A stretch of 63,943 nucleotides of DNA from Lentisphaerota bacterium (lineage in GTDB: Bacteria; Verrucomicrobiota; Lentisphaeria; Victivallales; Victivallaceae): NCBI GenBank assembly GCA_015061525.1, contig SUWK01000006.1, positions 1 to 63,943 of the forward strand. The letters run 5' to 3'. The first letter of the stretch is position 1, and every line of letters starts with the position of its first letter. The notes under the pieces were generated by a model. That model was given only the letters and a program-made list of their open reading frames with translations. It had not been told where the DNA came from and ran no database searches. The position numbers were made by a program, and so were the translations under genes. This document shows positions 43,891 to 53,188 of the stretch, piece by piece.

Positions 43891-44733
43891 ATGAAAAGTT
43901 TGATAGTGATTCCTGCCCGGTTTGGTTCCAAGCGCTTTCCCGGTAAACCGTTGGCAGAACTTTGCGGTAAAGCGATCATTCAGCGGGTTTGGGATATTGC
44001 CGATGCAGTATGCCGCAGCAGAAAAGATTGTCAGGCGGTGGTTGCGACGGAAGAGCCGGAAGTTCCGGGTGAAGGCAGTGCCAAAATCATTGAGTATTGC
44101 CGACAGCATGATATTCCGGTCGAAATAACTCCATCCAGCTGCCGCAGCGGTTCAGACCGGGTTTGGGCGGTGGCGTGTAACCGGGCAGAGCGTCCGGATG
44201 TATTGCTGAATTTGCAGGGAGATAATCCACTGTGTCCGCCGCAATTTATCAGTGCGCTGCTTGATGCGTTTGAAAAACATCCGGAAACGCAGGTTGCTAC
44301 GCCATTTACCCGTTTGAGTTGGCAGGAACTTGCGGCACTGCGGGAATCCAAGAAAAGTTCTCCGTTTTCCGGAACAACTGCGATCATTGGAGCGGATGGA
44401 AATGCCAAGTGGTTTTCCAAGAATATAATTCCGGCAATTCGCGGTGAGGAAAAACTTGCGGCGGCAGGCGGGGATTCTCCGGTGTGTCGTCATGTCGGTT
44501 TGTATGCGTACAAATTTGCCGCATTGGCGTATTTTTCACAGGCTCCGCTGGGAGAATACGAAAAATTTGAACAGCTTGAACAATTGCGTTTTATTGAAAA
44601 CGGTATTGCTGTGCGCATGGTAGAGGTGACTTATCCGGCAGGATATGATGCTGCCGCCAGTGGAGTTGATTCACCGGAAGATTTGGCACGCGCTGAAAAA
44701 TTGATTATGAAAGCCGGGGAGTTGTTGAAATGA
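43891..44733 (+). CDS. kdsB: 3-deoxy-manno-octulosonate cytidylyltransferase
   Basis: 280 residues from the ATG at 43891 (AAGGGTGA upstream). It activates Kdo as CMP-Kdo for LPS core synthesis. Motifs: IPARFGSKRFPGKPL (nucleotide binding), LLNLQGDNPLCPP, and the C-terminal HVGLYAYKFAAL with YEKFEQLEQLRFIENG, which separates KdsB from other nucleotidyltransferases. The middle motif has QGDNP instead of the common QGDEP. It heads an operon through the coiled-coil gene. Confidence 0.92.
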   Translation: MKSLIVIPARFGSKRFPGKPLAELCGKAIIQRVWDIADAVCRSRKDCQAVVATEEPEVPGEGSAKIIEYCRQHDIPVEITPSSCRSGSDRVWAVACNRAERPDVLLNLQGDNPLCPPQFISALLDAFEKHPETQVATPFTRLSWQELAALRESKKSSPFSGTTAIIGADGNAKWFSKNIIPAIRGEEKLAAAGGDSPVCRHVGLYAYKFAALAYFSQAPLGEYEKFEQLEQLRFIENGIAVRMVEVTYPAGYDAAASGVDSPEDLARAEKLIMKAGELLK

Positions 44734-45425
44734 GTGAAATAACCCGTTTGATCGTTGTCCGTCATGGAAACACATTCAACAGTGGAGATGTTATTCTGCG
44801 GGTCGGCAGTGCCACGGATATTCCGCTTACAGAAACCGGTATGAAACAGGGATATGCCGCAGGTGTGATGCTGGCTGAATTGGGATTTGAACCGTCAATG
44901 ATTTTTCATGCTCCGCTGCAGCGGACTTGCCAGAGTGCAGTCGGAATTGCGGCATCTTTCCCGGAAGCTGTGTTGGAAGAATGTGAATTTCTGACTGAAT
45001 TGGATTACGGCAGTGATGACGGCAAACCGGAGGATGAAGTGGTTTTGCGTATCGGAATCGTGCAGGACCCGTCCGGGATCACCCCCGATACTTCTCTTGA
45101 TGATTTGCGTGCGGCCGGCAAAGCTGTGCTTAAACGTTGGGATTCTGAAGCGGTTCTTCCGGAAGCGTGGTATTTTTTGAGTGATCGGGTGGAATTGTTG
45201 GAAAAGCAGTGGCAGGAATTTGCTGCAATGGTGCTTGAAAAATATGCCGGAAAAACAGTCGTTGCCGTCACCAGTAATGGGATCGCCCGCTTTTCCAAGG
45301 CGATTTTGCCGGCAGGAAATTTACCGGAAGGTTCATTGAAACTTGCCACCGGCGCATTTGGAGTTTACGAGTTTTCTGATGGAAAATGGCAGAGTACGCA
45401 ATGGAATGTGCGTCCGCAGCTTTGA
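44730..45425 (+). CDS. histidine phosphatase family (phosphoglycerate-mutase-like) protein
   Basis: 231 residues. The phosphohistidine motif is IVVRHGNTF (His12), with the usual LTETGMKQG and a later acidic/His region (ELDYGSDDGK, then AVTSNGIARF where many members have a second His). The catalytic core is clear but the second histidine is replaced (VTSNG rather than VTHGG), so activity may be altered. It overlaps kdsB by ATGA. A role in sugar-phosphate removal near Kdo synthesis is possible. Confidence 0.8.
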   Translation: MSEITRLIVVRHGNTFNSGDVILRVGSATDIPLTETGMKQGYAAGVMLAELGFEPSMIFHAPLQRTCQSAVGIAASFPEAVLEECEFLTELDYGSDDGKPEDEVVLRIGIVQDPSGITPDTSLDDLRAAGKAVLKRWDSEAVLPEAWYFLSDRVELLEKQWQEFAAMVLEKYAGKTVVAVTSNGIARFSKAILPAGNLPEGSLKLATGAFGVYEFSDGKWQSTQWNVRPQL

Positions 45426-45464
45426 GTTAATGCAAACAGTTATTATTACAGGATAGAGCAAATT

Positions 45465-46799
45465 ATGACCGCAGAAGAATTGAAAAAATTGGCGTTGGAT
45501 TATCATGCCGGGGAGCGTCCCGGTAAAATTTCTGTCAACAGTACAAAACCGTGCAGCGCGGCAGATGAATTGAGTCTGGCTTATACTCCCGGTGTGGCAC
45601 AGCCGTGTCTTGCAATCAAAGAAGATGGGCAGAATGTGTGGAAATATACGACCCGCGGCAACATGGTTGCAGTTGTCAGTGACGGAACTGCAGTGTTGGG
45701 ACTTGGCAACATCGGTCCGGAGGCAGGTTTGCCGGTAATGGAGGGAAAGGCGGTTCTTTTCAAACATTTTGCCGATATTGATGCTGTTCCGCTCTGTCTG
45801 GGAAAGGTGTTTAATGAAAACGGTAAAACAGATGCAGAAAAACTTATCCGTGCCGTGGAGTGTCTGGAACCGACTTTCGGAGGTATAAATCTGGAGGATA
45901 TCGCATCGCCGGCGTGTTTTACGGTGGAGCGCGAGTTGAAAAAACGAATGAATATTCCGGTTTTTCACGACGATCAGCATGGTACAGCTATTATTTCGCT
46001 TGCGGCAATTTTGAATGGCTTGAAAGTTATCGGCAAGAAAATCGAAGATTGCCGTTTTGTGGTGAATGGTGCCGGAGCTGCCGGTCTTGCGTGCAGCCGT
46101 TTTTATCTTACCGGTGGAGCGAAACTGGAAAATATGATCCTGTGCGACATCAACGGTGTACTTCATACCGGACGGAGTGATTTGAGTGAAGAGCAGAAAC
46201 TTTTCGCCAAAGATACTCCGATGCGGACACTGGCAGAAGCAATGAAAGGAGCGGATATTTTCCTCGGATTTTCCGCACCGAATTGTGTGACGGCGGATAT
46301 GGTCAAGTCGATGAACCGGGATGCGATCGTTTTTGCCATGGCCAATCCGACTCCGGAAATTTTCCCGGATGTGGCTCTGGCTGCCGGAGCGGCTCTGGCT
46401 GGAACCGGACGCAGTGATTATCCCAATCAGATCAACAACGTACTGGGATTCCCCGGAGTTTTTCGCGGGGCATTGGATGTCCGGGCAAAAGATATCAATG
46501 AGGAGATGAAACTTGCTGCAAGTGAAGCTCTTGCTGAATTGGTAAGCATGGAGATCCCCGAAAAAGTCAAAGAACAATTGAAAAAAGCATATCCGGCAGA
46601 TGCTGCCAAAGGTATGTTTGACGGGGCAGCCGGGATCCGTTTGGATATGGTTATTCCCAAACCGTTTGATCCCCGAGTGGTTCCCCATGTGGCGCGTAAA
46701 GTTGCTGAAGCGGCGATCCGTACCGGTGTCGCTCAGCTTACGATAGATGATTTTGATGCTTACGAAGCGGAAGTTGCCGCCAGACTTGAAAAGCGTTGA
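45465..46799 (+). CDS. malic enzyme (NAD(P)-dependent oxaloacetate-decarboxylating malate dehydrogenase)
   Basis: 444 residues, a complete short-form bacterial malic enzyme. It starts with a Tyr-containing malate site (LSLAYTPGVAQPCL), then GDGTAVLGLGNIGPEAGLPV-type sequence, a metal/Lys site (FGGINLEDIASPACF, HDDQHGTA), the Rossmann motif VVNGAGAAGLA and FAMANPTPEI. It makes pyruvate, CO2 and NAD(P)H from malate. No phosphotransacetylase domain is fused, unlike long MaeB. Confidence 0.93.
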   Translation: MTAEELKKLALDYHAGERPGKISVNSTKPCSAADELSLAYTPGVAQPCLAIKEDGQNVWKYTTRGNMVAVVSDGTAVLGLGNIGPEAGLPVMEGKAVLFKHFADIDAVPLCLGKVFNENGKTDAEKLIRAVECLEPTFGGINLEDIASPACFTVERELKKRMNIPVFHDDQHGTAIISLAAILNGLKVIGKKIEDCRFVVNGAGAAGLACSRFYLTGGAKLENMILCDINGVLHTGRSDLSEEQKLFAKDTPMRTLAEAMKGADIFLGFSAPNCVTADMVKSMNRDAIVFAMANPTPEIFPDVALAAGAALAGTGRSDYPNQINNVLGFPGVFRGALDVRAKDINEEMKLAASEALAELVSMEIPEKVKEQLKKAYPADAAKGMFDGAAGIRLDMVIPKPFDPRVVPHVARKVAEAAIRTGVAQLTIDDFDAYEAEVAARLEKR

Positions 46800-46815
46800 A
46801 TAAGGAAGCTGCCGT

Positions 46816-48108
46816 TTGATCGAGTTGGAAAAAGAGGCTGCTGCTGTAAAAGAACAGCGGGCGTTTCTGATCGGGTTTCTTGAACCGGATCAGGATCGTT
46901 CTGTCGTGGAATCCCAGCTTGATGAATTGGCAGATCTTGTCCGCAATCTGGAAATAATTCCGCTGGAGCCGGAAATCGTCCGTTTGAGAACACCGCAGGT
47001 ACGTTACCGGGTCGGCAGCGGTAAAGCTGAAGAGATCGCCCGTCTGGTACAGGAGTGTGAAGCGGATCTGGTCGTGTTTGATAATGACCTGACTCCGTCG
47101 CAGCAGCGGAACTGGGAGAAGCTGACCGGTTGTCCGGTGGTTGGCAGGGAAGAGATAATATTGGAAATATTCGCTTCCCGGGCGATGACGAAAGAAGCTG
47201 TTCTGCAGGTCGAGCTTGCCCGGTTGGAGTATTCTCTGCCCCGTCTGCATAAAGCGTGGACTCATCTTTCCCGCCAGCGCGGCGGCGGAGCAACCAACCG
47301 TGGTCAGGGCGAAGCGCAGTTGGAAACTGACCGCCGTTTGATAAAACGGCGTATTCAGCAGCTTAAAGAGGAATTGGCTCTGGTGCGCAAACAGCGGGCA
47401 TCACAGCGCAAAGCCCGTATCCGCCGTCCGGTTGCCCAAGGGGCGATCGTCGGTTATACAAATGTGGGTAAATCTTCTTTGCTTAATGCTTTGTGTGATT
47501 CTGAAGTGCTGGTTAAAGATCAGCTTTTTGCTACGCTTGATCCGACAGCCAGGCGAATTGTTTTGCCGGGCAATGTGGAAATGGTTCTCAATGATACCGT
47601 GGGATTTGTCCGCAAATTGCCGCATCAGCTGGTGGAAGCATTCAAATCCACTTTGGAAGAGGCGGTACTGGCGGATATTCTGCTGCTGGTTCTGGATGTT
47701 TCTTCCGATGACATAGATAATGAGTGGGAAACTACCATCGGGGTGTTGAAAGAGCTTGGTGCAGATGAGAAACGCATGGTGGTGGTTTTCAACAAAATCG
47801 ACCGTATCGACAAAGATGCTGAGGCGGTAAAACTTGCCCGGTTGCGCGGTCTTTTCCCCGGAGCGGTCTATGTTTCGGCACATTCCAAAGAGAACTTGGA
47901 GGAATTGCGTGCGGTACTGGCTGATTTTGCATCCCGCAGCCGTGCATTGCTGAAGGCGGAAATTCCGCCCTCCCGTTATGATCTGATAACTCTGGCGCAC
48001 AGTGCCGGAAATATCTATGAAGAAAATTTTGCTCCTGACGGCACTGCGGAGATTCTCTTTGCCATTGAGGAAAAATATCAACACCGATTTAAGGAGTTTC
48101 TGCGATGA
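46816..48108 (+). CDS. hflX: ribosome-associated GTPase HflX
   Basis: 430 residues from a TTG start at 46816 (AAGGAAG upstream). The N-terminal HflX domain contains VVGREEIILEIFASRA-like sequence and the helical linker SRQRGGGATNRGQGEAQLE. The G domain has GYTNVGKSSLLNAL, DTVGFVRKLPHQLVEAFKSTLEE and NKID. HflX splits stalled or heat-stressed ribosomes. It is coupled to the next gene by ATGA. Confidence 0.95.
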   Translation: MIELEKEAAAVKEQRAFLIGFLEPDQDRSVVESQLDELADLVRNLEIIPLEPEIVRLRTPQVRYRVGSGKAEEIARLVQECEADLVVFDNDLTPSQQRNWEKLTGCPVVGREEIILEIFASRAMTKEAVLQVELARLEYSLPRLHKAWTHLSRQRGGGATNRGQGEAQLETDRRLIKRRIQQLKEELALVRKQRASQRKARIRRPVAQGAIVGYTNVGKSSLLNALCDSEVLVKDQLFATLDPTARRIVLPGNVEMVLNDTVGFVRKLPHQLVEAFKSTLEEAVLADILLLVLDVSSDDIDNEWETTIGVLKELGADEKRMVVVFNKIDRIDKDAEAVKLARLRGLFPGAVYVSAHSKENLEELRAVLADFASRSRALLKAEIPPSRYDLITLAHSAGNIYEENFAPDGTAEILFAIEEKYQHRFKEFLR

Positions 48109-51100
48109 ATCCGGAAAAAGTGTTATTGACAGTGTTTGCCTGCTGTCTGTTTTTTACGATTGTCCACGCCGCTCCGTCGCCATGGGATTCCTGGCGTTCC
48201 GGGTATACCAATTTTGAGCGCGGTGAAACATTGCGTGAGCGCGGCAGTTACATTGAAGCTCTGGGGTACTTTGAAAAGGCGCGGAAAAATTATCTGGCTG
48301 TACGTTCAGCCCGTCCTGATTGGAACCAGCGGGTGATCGCTGATCGTTTGCGTGATTGTGACCGTCAGATATCGGAGTTGAAACGTTTGCTTGGAGAGGG
48401 GGGATCTCAAACACGCAAAGCTGCCGGAGAGGAAAACGGCAAAGCTGCCGGAGAGGAGAACGGCAAAGCAGCTCCGGCACCGGTTGTGCAGACGGTAACC
48501 GAACGGAAGGTGGAAAATGTTCCGGTGCGTCCGGCTGCTGCGATACCGTCTGCCAATGCAGCTTTGGATGAGTTGCGCAGAGAAAATGCCGCTTTGAAAC
48601 TTGCTAATGCCAAATTGACCAAAGATCTTCAGTCGCAACGGAATTTTGAAACTGAAATGGCGGCACTGCTCCGTGACCGCAAAGTATTGGAGGATAAATA
48701 TGCGCTGCTGGATCGGCGGTATAAAAATCTGGAAGCCGAACTGAAACGTCCGGAAGAGCGCATTGCCGCTTTGGAAAAGCGTCTGTTGGAAGAGCGTATG
48801 GGGGGGGAGCGGCTGCAGAAACAGATTTCCGCTATGGAACAGCAGCTGCGCATAGAAAAGGAAAATTCCCGATTGAATCTTGCTGCAAAAAATGCATTGG
48901 AAGATATTGTTTCCAAGCGCAATGAAGAGCTGCAGCGGCTTCGGCAGGAAATAGCTGCTGCCGGGGAAAAACTTAATGCGCATAATGATCTTAATGAAAA
49001 GATCAATGAGTTGAACCGGAAAATTTCTTCTCTTGATAAGGAGGTCGCAGATAAAGACCGGCAGATCGAGGTGTTGAGTCGCCGTGCGGAGACCGGTCAG
49101 AATAGAGAGGATAGCGAGGAAAAGTCCAGGGCTGCAGAAAATTTAAAAAATCAGTTGAAAGCCGTTCAGAATACGAATCAGCTTTTGGAAAAACGTATTG
49201 CAGCGGTGATTGTTGAGCGTGATGAAGCGAATCTTGCATCGCGGAATTTGAAAAAAGAAAATTCCACACTGCTTGCCCGGGTACAGAATTTGCAGGACAA
49301 TTTGGAACAGGAAAAAAGTTCATCCAAACTTGTGGCAGTTGAATTATCCGGCTTGCGTGAACGCAACCGGACATTGGAAAATGATGTCAAGCAGCTTTAT
49401 GACCGCAGTGTGGAACTGGATAAGCGGCTTGCTTTGCGTAACAGTGCTGATTTTCAAGCTGCTGCCGAGGCGAGAAAGTCAATGAAGAAATTGGAAAATG
49501 ATCTGCTCGCTGCTCAAAATGAATTGATCCGTTTGCGTGCGGAAGCTGATGAGCGGAAAAATGCTTTGGAAGCCAGTGAACGCAAGCTGAAAGCGGTCAG
49601 CGACGAAAATTTGAAAAGCCGCTCCGAGGTGGTTGCCGCTCTGGAAAAGGAAAAGACTTTGCATCTGGAATTGAGCAAACTTCAGAAACTGCAGGGCGAA
49701 TATGAGGAACTGCAGCGCAATTTCAAAGCTCTTTCTGCTGAAAATCGCGAGAACCGGCTGCTGCTTGAGGCTGCCAAACCCAGACAGGCGGAGCTTGAAC
49801 GGGCAAAGCTGCGGATGGTGGAAAACGATCAGCTTAAATCGGCCCTTGCCAAAGAACAGCAGCTTAATGCCGAGTTGAAATCTGCTTTCAACCGGGAACA
49901 GGAAGAGCTGCAGCAATTGCGCAAAAAATCGGCAGAATTTGATGCCAGCCGCCGGAGAATGGTCGAGCTGGAAGCTCTTGCCAGAGAAACAGCTCATTTG
50001 CGGAATCTGGAAAAAGAGTTGAGTGTATTGCGGGAACGTGAGGTTGAACTTGCGGCGTTGAAAGTAAAATTCAGTGAAGCAGAAACACAACTGCGTTCCG
50101 GAAATGTCAAACTTACGGTATTGAATGATAAAATAAGCAAACTGGAAAATGAAGCCGCAGCTCTGCGTCAGGATAATTCCGAGCTGCAGAAACTTCGGCG
50201 AACAAACGGTGAACTTGAAGCGTTGGTCAATTCTCAAACCGCAGAATTGGATAAACTTAACAAACAGTTGCTCTCTTTTATCCGGAAAGAGGCTCAGGAT
50301 GTTCACGTCGCCTGCCGGATCGAGGCGGAAAAACTCCGCCGTGCCGCAACTGCCATCGGACCGCTTAATGATCGTATACAGCAGCTGCAGGGGCAACTGC
50401 AGAGTGTAAAAAAACAGACCGCAGAACTTGATACCCGGAACCGGGAGTTGATGCGTGACGGAAAGAATAAAGATTCCGAGATAGCACAGTTGAAAAAACT
50501 TAATTCCGATTTGGCGGCGTTGCAGGAAAAATCTGCTGCCGGACTGCTGGAAAAAGTTGATGCCTCCCGGATGAGCCGTCTGGAAAATGAGCTTGAAGAG
50601 TTGAATAAACTCAATGCTGAACTTGCAGCTGAACGTGATCGTCTGCAGGCGATGGTCAGTAATGTCGGCAATGACGGAGACGAAACGCAAAATAAAATTT
50701 CCGGAATCAGCAGTCGTTCCCCGGAAGAGCTTACTGCAACCGGTTTTATCGCAGAAAAAGAGGGTAAATATGAGCTTGCGCTCTGGCATTACCGGCAGGC
50801 GGTCGCCGTGAAAAAAGATTTTACTGCGGGGCACTATCATCTTGGAATGCTTTACTTCCGCAGAAGTAATTTCAAAGAAGCTGTTCCCCATTTGGAAAAG
50901 GCTCTTGCTGCTTCACCGGATGATGTCCGTTTGGCTTTGGATACCGCCAGAAGTTTGATTGAAATATCCCGTTTCGGCAACGCGAAGACCATTGTCGATC
51001 CGCTGTTGAAAAAATTTCCGGATAACGCTTATGTGCAGATGTGTGCCGGTTTGATCGATGCCGGTTGCGGAGCCCCCGCCCGGGCAGAGGAAAAATTGCT

Positions 51101-51683
51101 TACTGCGGCACGGCTTGCTCCGGATTCAGCAATTATCCGTATCGAGCTTGCCAGATTGCTGGCATCGTCTATTACCAACCGTGACCGGGAGGCGGTTCTC
51201 GCTTATGAAAAAGCGAGGGAGTTGGGAGCTGCTCCGGAACCGGCTCTGGAGAAAAAACTTGGTTCAATGCTTGATCACCGCCGGGAGATGATCCGCTTTA
51301 TGGGTGGAGCCGCCCGGGAAGCGGAAATGAATAAAGACTGGCTTTCGGCGGTTTGGTATTACAAGAAGATGATAGAGGAAAATCATCCGGCGGTCATCCC
51401 GATGCTTGCATTTGCCCAGTGGAAATCCGGCAATGTTGCTGCTGCCAAAGAAACACTGGAGTTCAATCAGCCCAGCCGGAATTCAATGGCAGTGCGTGCA
51501 TTGATCGCCATCGGTGAGAAAGATAATCAGAATGCGGTTCGTTTTGCCCAACAGAGTGCGGGAGCAAAAATTCCCAAAGAGTGGTTCGGAATAAATCTGG
51601 AACTGGAAAATCTGCGCAAGTTGAAAAAGCCGACTCCGGCGGTGAAAATTCTGCTGAAAAGCGTTGATACTGCCGCTCAGTAA
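48105..51683 (+). CDS. giant exported coiled-coil protein with TPR ends
   Basis: 1192 residues. A signal peptide (residues 1-23, ending IVHAA) is followed by a TPR-like pair (GETLRERGSYIEALGYFEKA) at about 42-62, a short repeat (AAGEENGKAAGEENGK), then some 700 residues of almost continuous heptad coiled coil (residues about 140-850) and a C-terminal TPR array (about 870-1090: GFIAEKEGKYELALWHYRQA, AGHYHLGMLYFRRSNFKEA). It is probably periplasmic, long enough to span or organise the envelope. I recognise no named family. It is translationally coupled to hflX and overlaps the convergent deacylase gene by 7 bp. Confidence 0.72.
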   Translation: MNPEKVLLTVFACCLFFTIVHAAPSPWDSWRSGYTNFERGETLRERGSYIEALGYFEKARKNYLAVRSARPDWNQRVIADRLRDCDRQISELKRLLGEGGSQTRKAAGEENGKAAGEENGKAAPAPVVQTVTERKVENVPVRPAAAIPSANAALDELRRENAALKLANAKLTKDLQSQRNFETEMAALLRDRKVLEDKYALLDRRYKNLEAELKRPEERIAALEKRLLEERMGGERLQKQISAMEQQLRIEKENSRLNLAAKNALEDIVSKRNEELQRLRQEIAAAGEKLNAHNDLNEKINELNRKISSLDKEVADKDRQIEVLSRRAETGQNREDSEEKSRAAENLKNQLKAVQNTNQLLEKRIAAVIVERDEANLASRNLKKENSTLLARVQNLQDNLEQEKSSSKLVAVELSGLRERNRTLENDVKQLYDRSVELDKRLALRNSADFQAAAEARKSMKKLENDLLAAQNELIRLRAEADERKNALEASERKLKAVSDENLKSRSEVVAALEKEKTLHLELSKLQKLQGEYEELQRNFKALSAENRENRLLLEAAKPRQAELERAKLRMVENDQLKSALAKEQQLNAELKSAFNREQEELQQLRKKSAEFDASRRRMVELEALARETAHLRNLEKELSVLREREVELAALKVKFSEAETQLRSGNVKLTVLNDKISKLENEAAALRQDNSELQKLRRTNGELEALVNSQTAELDKLNKQLLSFIRKEAQDVHVACRIEAEKLRRAATAIGPLNDRIQQLQGQLQSVKKQTAELDTRNRELMRDGKNKDSEIAQLKKLNSDLAALQEKSAAGLLEKVDASRMSRLENELEELNKLNAELAAERDRLQAMVSNVGNDGDETQNKISGISSRSPEELTATGFIAEKEGKYELALWHYRQAVAVKKDFTAGHYHLGMLYFRRSNFKEAVPHLEKALAASPDDVRLALDTARSLIEISRFGNAKTIVDPLLKKFPDNAYVQMCAGLIDAGCGAPARAEEKLLTAARLAPDSAIIRIELARLLASSITNRDREAVLAYEKARELGAAPEPALEKKLGSMLDHRREMIRFMGGAAREAEMNKDWLSAVWYYKKMIEENHPAVIPMLAFAQWKSGNVAAAKETLEFNQPSRNSMAVRALIAIGEKDNQNAVRFAQQSAGAKIPKEWFGINLELENLRKLKKPTPAVKILLKSVDTAAQ

Positions 51684-53179
51684 AATTCTGCATTCCCGTT
51701 GAGCATGGTCATTTTTATTCCGTCTGCGAAACAGTGCGGCGTGACAAAATCTGCTTTACAACCGATATCATCAGGTGAAAATACTGTGATATCGGCTTTT
51801 TTTCCGCATTGGATGAATCCGATATCCGGCAGCCGGAAAAATTCTGCCGGAGTTGAAGAAACTGCCTTGATGCATTTGCCGATGGATTGACCGTGGGCCA
51901 ATTTCAGCCGGATGAATTCTGCGATCGCACCGAATGCCCGCGGATGCGCTGTTCCGAAGCAGGTGGAAAGCGGCAGAGCATTGCCGTCACTGCCTGCCAT
52001 ACAGAGATCATCGGTGATGATCTTCAGCATATTTTCTTCCGATAATCCGGCGGCACCGATGGTTGCAGTCGTGGCATCAAAACGCAGCTGATCAATTACT
52101 GCGGTCACTTTATCTTCTGTAATGGATGAGTATTTCCGGCCGATGAAATTTTTCCATTTCGGATGGGTTGTGCCGGTTATCCTCCATCGCTGCCAATCAC
52201 TGTCATCGCGCATGGACAATGATTCCCTTACTGCGGCAACAGCTTTTTCATCCAGCAATGCTTGTGTGATATCCCGGTCAGGCATGGTGTCAAATGGCGC
52301 AGGCAGTATAACGCTGAGCATGGTTTGGCTTTCGGTATACGGATAACGGTCAAAACGGATATCGAGTCCTCCGGCGCGGGCATCGCGGATGATATCCAGA
52401 GCGGCATCAAGTTTATGCCAGTTGGCTGCTCCGGCAGTTTTCAAGTGACTGATTTGGATTTTGGTCAAATGAGCCTCTTTTGCCGCGTTGATCGTATCGA
52501 TCAAACTTTCCAGTAATTTATCGCCTTCACTGCGCAAGTGAGTGGTATAAACGGCATCGTATTTGGCAAGGATCTGCATAAGTTCCACGATTTCCCTGTG
52601 ACCGGCGAAACATCCGGGGGTATAGAGCAGACCGGTTGACATGCCGACCGCTCCGGATTCAAGGGCGCAGACAAGCATTTTTTTCATCTGCTCAAGTTCG
52701 GAATACTTCAACTCTTTTTGTTCATATCCGGCGGCAGCTGACCGCAGGGTATTATGGCCGCACAGCGGAAATATCCGCAGATTGACCGGTTTCTGTTCAA
52801 GAGTTTCCAGATAAGTGCGGCAGTCGTTCCATGAAAGTAGAACACCGTAATTTTCATAAAGTTTCTGCAGGTGATCAAAATTATTTGCTGTCAGCGGAAA
52901 CGCGGATAAACCGCAGTTGCCGGTTATTTCACAAGTGACGCCCTGATGGCGTTTACTTGCTCCAGCCGGATCTGCCAGTACAGATAGATCGCTGTGACCG
53001 TGGACATCAATGAATCCAGGGGCGATGATCTCATCTTTCCACTGCAGAATCCGGTCTGCCGCAGACGTGCCGCAAATATCTTTTTCCACCGCGATGATAG
53101 TATCGTTTTCCACCAGAACAGCTCCCCGGAACGGTTCAGAAAGTCCATTGGCAATAAATCCTTTCAGCAAGGTTCTCAT
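51677..53179 (-). CDS. N-acyl-D-amino-acid deacylase / D-aminoacylase family
   Basis: 500 residues of the amidohydrolase superfamily. The metal site is APGFIDVHGHSDLSVL, followed by GVTCEITGNCGLSAFP (the Cys-containing GNCG of D-aminoacylases), GMSTGLLYTPGCFA, and the catalytic MAGSDGNA. It hydrolyses N-acyl groups from D-amino acids or related dipeptides. It is the last gene of an operon with the debranching enzyme and the esterase. The substrate is uncertain. Confidence 0.85.
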   Translation of the reverse strand: MRTLLKGFIANGLSEPFRGAVLVENDTIIAVEKDICGTSAADRILQWKDEIIAPGFIDVHGHSDLSVLADPAGASKRHQGVTCEITGNCGLSAFPLTANNFDHLQKLYENYGVLLSWNDCRTYLETLEQKPVNLRIFPLCGHNTLRSAAAGYEQKELKYSELEQMKKMLVCALESGAVGMSTGLLYTPGCFAGHREIVELMQILAKYDAVYTTHLRSEGDKLLESLIDTINAAKEAHLTKIQISHLKTAGAANWHKLDAALDIIRDARAGGLDIRFDRYPYTESQTMLSVILPAPFDTMPDRDITQALLDEKAVAAVRESLSMRDDSDWQRWRITGTTHPKWKNFIGRKYSSITEDKVTAVIDQLRFDATTATIGAAGLSEENMLKIITDDLCMAGSDGNALPLSTCFGTAHPRAFGAIAEFIRLKLAHGQSIGKCIKAVSSTPAEFFRLPDIGFIQCGKKADITVFSPDDIGCKADFVTPHCFADGIKMTMLNGNAEFY

Positions 53180-53188
53180 GCAGAAAAA

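Noticed and set aside
45333-46688. 451-codon open frame antisense to malic enzyme
   Set aside because: Shadow of a highly conserved gene; no motif, no ribosome site.
49479-50891. 470-codon open frame antisense to the coiled-coil gene
   Set aside because: Phe/Gln-rich product explained by reverse reading of Glu/Leu/Lys heptads.
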